Shown: in pieces, positions 59,245 to 64,000 of the stretch | Layout: every line of letters begins with the position of its first letter | Numbering within the stretch: the first letter of the stretch is position 1 | Source of the DNA: Parafannyhessea umbonata | GTDB taxonomy: Bacteria; Actinomycetota; Coriobacteriia; Coriobacteriales; Atopobiaceae | Assembly: GCF_012844235.1 (NCBI RefSeq) | Contig: NZ_JABAGR010000001.1 | Coordinates: 186,001 to 250,000, forward strand | Direction of reading: 5' to 3' | DNA: 64,000 nt | Notes under the pieces: generated by a model | What the model was told of the DNA's origin: nothing | Seen by the model: the letters and a program-made list of their open reading frames with translations, nothing else | The model's database searches: none | Position numbers and translations under genes: made by a program

Positions 59245-59359
59245 GGGGTGCGGGCCTTTCTCTAACGTGATTTCTTCCATAGCCATGGTAGGCGCGATAC
59301 GGACAGCCATGTACAATGGATGCGCCAAGAACTATCGCAAATCGGACATTTAGGGCGCC

Positions 59360-60277
59360 ATGATCTATACAAGGTGCAACCTCGTGCTTGGGAGCGACGA
59401 CCACGAGGACGTGAAGGTCGCATCGCCGGACTTCCCGGCTGAGGGCTACGACGAGCTCTTGAGCCAGAACCCCGGCTGCGACGTCCCGTGGCACTGGCAC
59501 GAGGAGCTCGAGGCCATCGTCGTGAGCGAGGGCTCCATGCGGCTCCTCGTCCCCGGCAGGTCGGTGGTGATTCCCGCGGGCAGCGGCGCGTTCGTCAACC
59601 GCAACGTGCTCCACTCCTGCGAGGGCGCGCCCACGTGCCGCATACGCTCGGTCACCTTCGCGGCGGACCTCGTGGGCGGTGGCCAGGCGCTCGCCATAAC
59701 GCGCAGGTACCTTGCCCCGCTCGTGGGAAACGACGCCCATCCCGCCGTCGTCCTTCCCGTGGGGACGCCCGTCGGCCAGCGTGCGTGCGCCCGCATAGAG
59801 GAGGCGGTCGCCGCGTTCGAGGCGGGCGGCATCGGCTTCGAGATAGACGTGCGCTCCGCGCTCTCGCACCTCGTCCTCGACGTGCTGGAGCTTGCGGGGG
59901 AGGACGCCGCCGGCGGCCACGAGAGGGCTGCCGTCGCTCGCGTGCGCGAGATGTGCCGCTACATAGACGGGCACCTCGGCGAGGACATCGGTGTGACCGA
60001 TATCGCGCGCGCGGCGAGCATCGGCGAGCGCGAGGCGCTCAGGTGCTTCAGGGAGGAGCTCTCCACCACGCCCTCCGCATATCTCATGGGGCAGCGCCTC
60101 GAGCATGCCGCGCGCATCCTCGCGGAAAGCCCGGACGAGCCGATTGCGCAGGTGGCTGGTCGCGTGGGCATGCGGTCCGCGTCGAACTTCTCCCTGCGCT
60201 TCCGCGGACGCTTTGGCTGCACCCCGCGCGAGTGGCGCCGGCGGGTGGCGTCCGCACACCCCGCCACGCGGGCGTGA
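59360..60277 (+). CDS. AraC-family transcriptional regulator
   Basis: The 305-residue protein has an N-terminal cupin-like sensor (VPWHWHEELEAIVVSEGSMRLLVPGRSVVIPAGSGAFVNRNVLHSC). The C-terminal double helix-turn-helix reads ICRAASIGEREALRCF-like, then PIAQVAGRVGMRSASNFSLRFRGRFG with the usual PREWRR ending. It is divergent from the MFS gene and presumably controls it. TACAAT at 59312-59317 is a likely -10 on its strand. Confidence 0.92.
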   Translation: MIYTRCNLVLGSDDHEDVKVASPDFPAEGYDELLSQNPGCDVPWHWHEELEAIVVSEGSMRLLVPGRSVVIPAGSGAFVNRNVLHSCEGAPTCRIRSVTFAADLVGGGQALAITRRYLAPLVGNDAHPAVVLPVGTPVGQRACARIEEAVAAFEAGGIGFEIDVRSALSHLVLDVLELAGEDAAGGHERAAVARVREMCRYIDGHLGEDIGVTDIARAASIGEREALRCFREELSTTPSAYLMGQRLEHAARILAESPDEPIAQVAGRVGMRSASNFSLRFRGRFGCTPREWRRRVASAHPATRA

Positions 60278-60326
60278 CGCACGCCCCGGACAGCCCTGTC
60301 CGCAACCTTCGTCCCGGCCTTCGCCC

Positions 60327-60348
60327 AACCTTACAAGACCGTAAGGTT
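60327..60348. promoter_or_regulatory. BceR-type operator before the BceAB-type transporter
   Basis: AACCTTAC-AAGACC-GTAAGGTT is an inverted repeat with eight-base perfect arms. Its TTAC-N6-GTAA core resembles known BceR binding boxes. It lies about 118 bases before the ATPase start. It links the BceRS-like pair at 55.4-57.2 kb with this transporter; binding is inferred. Confidence 0.65.
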
Positions 60349-60465
60349 TCCGTCACCTTGGCCTATGGCTGCCCGGCGCGCGGCATGACACCATGAGCAT
60401 GCAAACCGACGGCATGTCATGCCCAAAGACGCAACGCCGGACCCGTCCGGCAAAAGGAGAAGAAC

Positions 60466-61245
60466 ATGGAAACCGTCCTTCAGGTACACAACGTGCAGAA
60501 GTACTACGGCTCGAAGGGCCGCGGCATGGGGACCGCCATGACGAAGGCGCTCGACGGCGTGAGCTTCGACGTGCGCACCGGCGAGTTCATCGCGATCATG
60601 GGCACGTCCGGCTCCGGCAAGTCCACGCTGCTCAACTGCATCTCCACCATCGACCGCCCCACGTCCGGCCAGATCGTGGTCGACGGCCGCGACGTCACCG
60701 GCATGAGGCAGAAGGACCTCTCGCGCTTCCGCCGCGAGCGCCTCGGCTTCGTGTTCCAGGACTCCAACCTGCTCGATACCCTCACGGGCGAGGAAAACAT
60801 CGCCCTCGCGCTCACGATCAACCGCGTGAGCCCGAAGGAGATCCCCGGCCGCGTGGAGCAGGTCGCTGCGATGCTGGACGTGGCGGACGTGCTGAAGAAG
60901 TACCCGTACCAGATGTCCGGTGGCCAGCGCCAGCGCATCGCGTGCGCGCGTGCCATCGTCACCAGGCCGGCCATCGTACTTGCGGACGAGCCCACTGGCG
61001 CGCTCGACTCCAAGAACTCGCGCCTCCTGCTCGGCAGCCTCGCGGACCTCAACCGCCAGGGCGCCACCATCCTCATGGTCACGCACGACTCGTACGCCGC
61101 CAGCTGGTCCGGCCGCGTGCTCTTCATAAAGGACGGCCGCATCTTCAACGAGCTCTCGCGCGGCGACGAGTCCCGCCAGCAGTTCTTCCAGAAGATCATG
61201 GACGTCGTGAGCTTCATGGGTGGGGAGGCGGCAGATGTACGCTAG
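60466..61245 (+). CDS. BceA-type ABC transporter ATPase
   Basis: The 259-residue ATPase has Walker A GTSGSGKST, Q-loop VFQDSNLLDTLTGEENIALAL (typical of the MacB/BceA group), signature MSGGQRQR and Walker B IVLADEPTGALDS. AAAAGGAGAAG precedes the ATG. Together with the overlapping permease it forms a Bce-type module that removes or detaches cell-wall antibiotics such as bacitracin or lantibiotics and signals to the kinase. Confidence 0.95.
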   Translation: METVLQVHNVQKYYGSKGRGMGTAMTKALDGVSFDVRTGEFIAIMGTSGSGKSTLLNCISTIDRPTSGQIVVDGRDVTGMRQKDLSRFRRERLGFVFQDSNLLDTLTGEENIALALTINRVSPKEIPGRVEQVAAMLDVADVLKKYPYQMSGGQRQRIACARAIVTRPAIVLADEPTGALDSKNSRLLLGSLADLNRQGATILMVTHDSYAASWSGRVLFIKDGRIFNELSRGDESRQQFFQKIMDVVSFMGGEAADVR

Positions 61246-63301
61246 GATCGCCCTCGGCAACGTCCGTCGCTCCATCAAGGACTTCGGCATCTACTTCCTC
61301 ACGCTCGTGCTCGGCGTCGCCGTGTACTACGCGTTCAACTCCGTCACGCAGCAGAGCGCGGTGCTCAGCCTCTCGGGCAGCATGAGCACCATCGTGCGGG
61401 AGCTCGGCGCGATCATCAGGGCCGTCTCCGTCTTCGTGGCCGTGCTCCTTACGTTCCTCGTCCTGTTCGGCAACCGCTTCCTCATCCGTCGCCGCAAGCG
61501 CGAGTTCGCCATCTACCTCACGCTCGGCATGGACCGCCGCCACGTGTCCGGCATCGTCGCGATGGAGTCGCTCGTCGTCGGCGCGGGCGCGCTCGTCGTC
61601 GGCCTCGCCGTGGGCGTGCTGCTGTCACAGGCGCTGCTCTACGCTACGGCGCGCCTGTTCAACACCCACGTCACGGGCTTCGGCCTCATGTTCAGCAGCC
61701 AGGCCTGCGTCTACACCGTCGTGAGCTTCGCCATCATCTTCCTCGTCGTCGGCGTCCTCAACGTGCTCGAGGTCTCGCGTTTCAAGCTCATCGACCTCAT
61801 GAACGCGGACCGCAAGGGCGAGAAGAGCCTCGTCCGCAACCTGCCGCTTTCCGTCGCGCTGTTCGTCGTCTCGCTCGTGCTCATCGGCGTCGCGTACCAC
61901 GAGCTGCGCGTGAACGGAATGTACGTGATCGACTGGCGTTTCAACCTCGCGACCGCCCTCGTCACCGTGGGTACGTTTCTGCTGTTCTTTAGTGTCTCGG
62001 GCTTCCTGCTGCGCCTGGGGCAGTCCGCACGCGGCTTCTACCTGCACGGTCTCAACATGTTCACGCTGCGACAGCTCTCCAGCCGCGTCAATAGCGTCTG
62101 GGTCTCCATCTCCATCGTGTGCGCGGCGCTCTTCCTTGCCATCACGTCCACGTGCGGCGGCTTTGCCCTCGTCAGCTCCATCAACCAGAGCGTGAGCGCC
62201 ATCACCCACTACGACGTGAGCGTCGCCATGTATCCCCAGGCCACCGATGACGCCTCCGCCTCGGTCGAGACAACCCAAGGCGCCAGTGGCAGCGAGATGG
62301 AAAAGCTCCTCAAAGCATCCGTGCCAGACTGGGACTCCCTCGTCGCGGACTCCGCCCGCATCGACCTCTACACGGACTCCAGCATGCGCCTGAGCCTGGC
62401 CGCGCTGCGCGGGGACACCGACGTCGAGGTTCCTGACAGCTTTACCAAGTATACAAACTCCCTCGGCAAGGTCCCCATCCACGTCACCTCGCTCTCGCAG
62501 TACAACGCGATCCTCGCCCTGCGCGGAGAGAAGCCGGTCGTCCTCAAGGCCAACGAGGCCCTCGTGACCACGGACATGACCAACATGGTCGGCTTCTGGC
62601 AGCGCGTCGCCGTCAAGAGTGACGGCTTCGACTTCCTCGGCACCACCATGCGCCTGCGTGCGCGCCGCACCACGATGGAGTACTCGAACGCCGTCAACAC
62701 CAGCGTCGGTACGATCGTTGTGCCAGACGGCGTCCTCGAGTCCAAGCGTGCCCAGCTCGAGTCTTTCTCCAATTACCTCAACGTGAAGGCCAGGGACTCC
62801 CGCGCAGAGGCCCGCCTGTACAAGGAGGTCGCGAGGGCGCACCAGCCGGGGCTGCTGTTCGAGGCGCAGTCCAAGTCCTCCGCAAAGGAGGAGGCCGTCG
62901 GCCTCACCGCCATCATCGGCTACCTTGCGCTCTACATCGGCTTCGTCCTGTTCGTCAGCTGCGCGGCGATCCTCGCCATCCAGCAGCTCAGCGACGTGGC
63001 GGAAAGCGCACCGCGCTACCGGGTGCTCTTCGACCTCGGTGCCGAGCGCGGCATGGTCAACCACGCCATCCTCATGCAGATCGCCACGTACTTCCTGTTC
63101 CCGCTCGTCGTGGCGCTCGCGCACTCCTACGTGGCGCTCGGCGTCCTCGGCAGCGTCATCAAGACCCTGGGCGTGCTCGACTTTTTGCGCCCCCTTGGCA
63201 TCACCATGGCCATCGTCCTCGTGCTGTATGGAGGCTACTTCCTCCTCACGTACGGCATGGCGCGCGGCGTCCTGGGCGAGAAGGCCCGGCGCCGCGAGTA
63301 G
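61235..63301 (+). CDS. BceB-type permease (FtsX-like domains)
   Basis: The 688-residue permease has ten predicted helices with two FtsX-type domains, RRSIKDFGIYFLTLVLGVAVYY at the start and a long extracytoplasmic region (about 330-545) between helices 7 and 8. That large loop is the marker of BceB and is used to sense antibiotics. The ATG at 61235 follows GGGGAGG and overlaps the ATPase stop by 11 bases. Two GGGCGAGAAGNNC words lie in frame as GEK (61816 and 63274). Size and domain order match the family. Confidence 0.95.
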   Translation: MYARIALGNVRRSIKDFGIYFLTLVLGVAVYYAFNSVTQQSAVLSLSGSMSTIVRELGAIIRAVSVFVAVLLTFLVLFGNRFLIRRRKREFAIYLTLGMDRRHVSGIVAMESLVVGAGALVVGLAVGVLLSQALLYATARLFNTHVTGFGLMFSSQACVYTVVSFAIIFLVVGVLNVLEVSRFKLIDLMNADRKGEKSLVRNLPLSVALFVVSLVLIGVAYHELRVNGMYVIDWRFNLATALVTVGTFLLFFSVSGFLLRLGQSARGFYLHGLNMFTLRQLSSRVNSVWVSISIVCAALFLAITSTCGGFALVSSINQSVSAITHYDVSVAMYPQATDDASASVETTQGASGSEMEKLLKASVPDWDSLVADSARIDLYTDSSMRLSLAALRGDTDVEVPDSFTKYTNSLGKVPIHVTSLSQYNAILALRGEKPVVLKANEALVTTDMTNMVGFWQRVAVKSDGFDFLGTTMRLRARRTTMEYSNAVNTSVGTIVVPDGVLESKRAQLESFSNYLNVKARDSRAEARLYKEVARAHQPGLLFEAQSKSSAKEEAVGLTAIIGYLALYIGFVLFVSCAAILAIQQLSDVAESAPRYRVLFDLGAERGMVNHAILMQIATYFLFPLVVALAHSYVALGVLGSVIKTLGVLDFLRPLGITMAIVLVLYGGYFLLTYGMARGVLGEKARRRE

Positions 63302-63410
63302 CCGCCCTCCCATAGGCCCCGCGCATCCGCGGTCGGAGCGTCCCGTGCGCGCCGGCCGCGGATTGCTGTAGCATTCCTTAGGAACATGCAATCTGGGAAA
63401 GGCGGTCGGC

Positions 63411-63740
63411 ATGCCTGGTGGCAGGAGCTTCGTGTGGCAGGGCAAGCGTCTGATGGGCGAGGTCACGCGCCTGGACGACGACGGTACCGAGTACGTGGTC
63501 ACGAGCGGCGGGCGCATCTTCACCGGCAACCCGCGGATAGGGTACGTGCCTATGGAGGAGGAAGAGGACCCGAAGTCCGTGGCGGAGGGCCTCGGCGACG
63601 TCGCGAACGGCATGACGGACCTCTCCGGCGTCCAGGACAACATGCGCCGCTTCGGCACCAAGGGCTACCTCATGCGCGTCGCCCTCGTCCTTCTCGTCAT
63701 CATGGTCGTGCTGCTCGTGCTGCGCCTCGTCATGGGATAG
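63411..63740 (+). CDS. Small protein with C-terminal membrane helix, function unknown
   Basis: The 109-residue protein has an N-terminal beta-rich part (FVWQGKRLMGEVTRLDDDGTEYVVTSGGRIFTGNPRIGYVP), an acidic middle (MEEEEDPKSVAEGL) and one C-terminal membrane helix (VALVLLVIMVVLLVLRLVM). I do not recognise the family. Tail-anchored topology is inferred. AAAGGCGG lies before the ATG. A terminator follows, so it forms its own transcription unit. Confidence 0.7.
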   Translation: MPGGRSFVWQGKRLMGEVTRLDDDGTEYVVTSGGRIFTGNPRIGYVPMEEEEDPKSVAEGLGDVANGMTDLSGVQDNMRRFGTKGYLMRVALVLLVIMVVLLVLRLVMG

Positions 63741-63771
63741 CGCCCGCGCGGCGACGGAAAGAAGAATTGGT

Positions 63772-63808
63772 GGTCGCGCCGCGGTGCCGTGGCGCGACCC
63801 CTTTCTTG
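63772..63808 (+). terminator. Intrinsic terminator before ettA
   Basis: GGTCGCGCC-G-CGG pairs with CCG-T-GGCGCGACC, followed by CCTTTCTTG. It begins 32 bases after the stop of the small membrane protein. Confidence 0.75.
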
Positions 63809-63879
63809 TGCGTGGGGCGTATGGGATACTGGCAGGACTCACCCCGCAGGCGCTCTCGCGCCAGATAGGAGCAAGACAG

Positions 63880-64000
63880 ATGGCAGAGTTCATCTACCAG
63901 ATGGAGAAGGTCCGCAAGGCGTTCGACGGCAAGGTCATCCTGGACGACGTGACCATGGGCTTCTTCCCTGGCGCGAAGATCGGCGTCGTGGGCCCCAACG
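63880..64000 (+). CDS. ettA: EttA, ABC-F translation factor (start only)
   Basis: Only the first 40 residues are in the window: MAEFIYQMEKVRKAFDGKVI, then LDDVTMGFFPGAKIGVVGPN. This matches the N-terminus of EttA (MAQFVYSM...FFPGAKIGVLGLNG) up to the first half of Walker A. EttA is a ribosome-bound ATPase that gates the first elongation step according to energy state. AGGAG precedes the ATG at 63880. Confidence 0.9.
   Translation, partial: MAEFIYQMEKVRKAFDGKVILDDVTMGFFPGAKIGVVGPN

Larger units (their letters stand above)
4208..63286. repeat. Dispersed 13-base word GGGCGAGAAGNNC, 21 copies
   Basis: Exact GGGCGAGAAG copies start at 6710, 10553, 18258, 36873, 39399, 40619, 47408, 49863, 61816 and 63274 on the plus strand. 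On the minus strand their leftmost bases are 4208, 7655, 16974, 18956, 28730, 39343, 41839, 43054, 43339, 51618 and 56259. In all 21 the third base after the word is C. Eight are intergenic. Eight copies differing only in the first base (for example at 12639, 30781, 34051, 40635 and 58491) also keep the C. Ten genic copies read in frame as Gly-Glu-Lys, mostly in linkers. Two intergenic copies are nested in perfect palindromes (16977-16990 and 49854-49869). Confidence 0.9.

Noticed and set aside
4208-63286. GGGCGAGAAG as a Chi or KOPS-type polar motif
   Set aside because: The copies are 10 versus 11 between strands over 64 kb, without the skew expected of chromosome-orienting motifs.
1-64000. 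tRNA or rRNA genes
   Set aside because: No TTCGANNCC-type T-arm with a matching acceptor stem and no rRNA-like conserved stretch was seen on either strand by eye.

Overview
The window is high-GC DNA with tightly packed genes, strong GGAGG-type ribosome sites and several genes of an anaerobic lifestyle: class III ribonucleotide reductase NrdD/NrdG, radical SAM enzymes, and an Old Yellow Enzyme-type reductase with an Fe-S centre. Together with the codon use and the protein families, this suggests a strictly or mainly anaerobic actinobacterium, most likely class Coriobacteriia (Olsenella/Atopobium/Collinsella relatives). The class is an inference from protein character; no rRNA or tRNA gene was found to confirm it.

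Layout. 1-6.8 kb: end of a HAD phosphatase, a nitroreductase, a zinc-ribbon membrane protein, and nrdD/nrdG with a toxin-antitoxin pair between them; then a CinA-type amidohydrolase. 6.8-11 kb: a MarR-controlled heterodimeric ABC exporter with three operator palindromes. 11-17 kb: an HD protein, an alpha/beta hydrolase and a lower-GC defence-like pair (PLD-helicase-DUF3427 and an HNH nuclease). 17-24 kb: a ClpX-like ATPase with a novel C-terminal extension, a LysR regulator, TatA fused to a zinc ribbon, an amidohydrolase, and a CstA-type carrier behind an Ile-rich leader peptide and a strong terminator. 24-33 kb: an ABC exporter, an AAA ATPase preceded by nine 10-bp repeats, OhrR, a GNAT, a PurF-like protein without its catalytic cysteine, a transaldolase, an NAD(P)-binding protein and a second toxin-antitoxin pair. 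33-47 kb: OYE-type reductase plus LysR, GDPD, HAD, isocitrate dehydrogenase, LacI-deoC, a DUF3825 protein, an esterase and RecQ. 47-64 kb: TrmB, ABC exporter, radical SAM/SPASM protein, YfbR-like nucleotidase, PpaC, asparaginase, a BceRS-type two-component system, a large array of palindromes, an MFS/AraC divergon, a BceAB-type transporter and the start of ettA.

Three features stand out beyond the genes. First, a 13-base word, GGGCGAGAAGNNC, occurs 21 times, about equally on both strands. It lies in intergenic DNA and in frame in protein linkers, and is absent from the defence-like island; it behaves like a DNA uptake or tagging sequence. Second, a 525-bp array of 56-57 bp palindromes lies between convergent genes at 57.3-57.8 kb. 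Third, regulation is unusually readable: an Ile-rich leader with a terminator before cstA, phased 10-bp repeats before the AAA ATPase, triple MarR boxes, a LacI operator in the deoC promoter, an NrdR-like box far upstream of nrdD, and a Bce-type box before the Bce transporter.

All readings come from inspecting the sequence by eye; no database search was run, so names rest on recognised motifs and family likeness.
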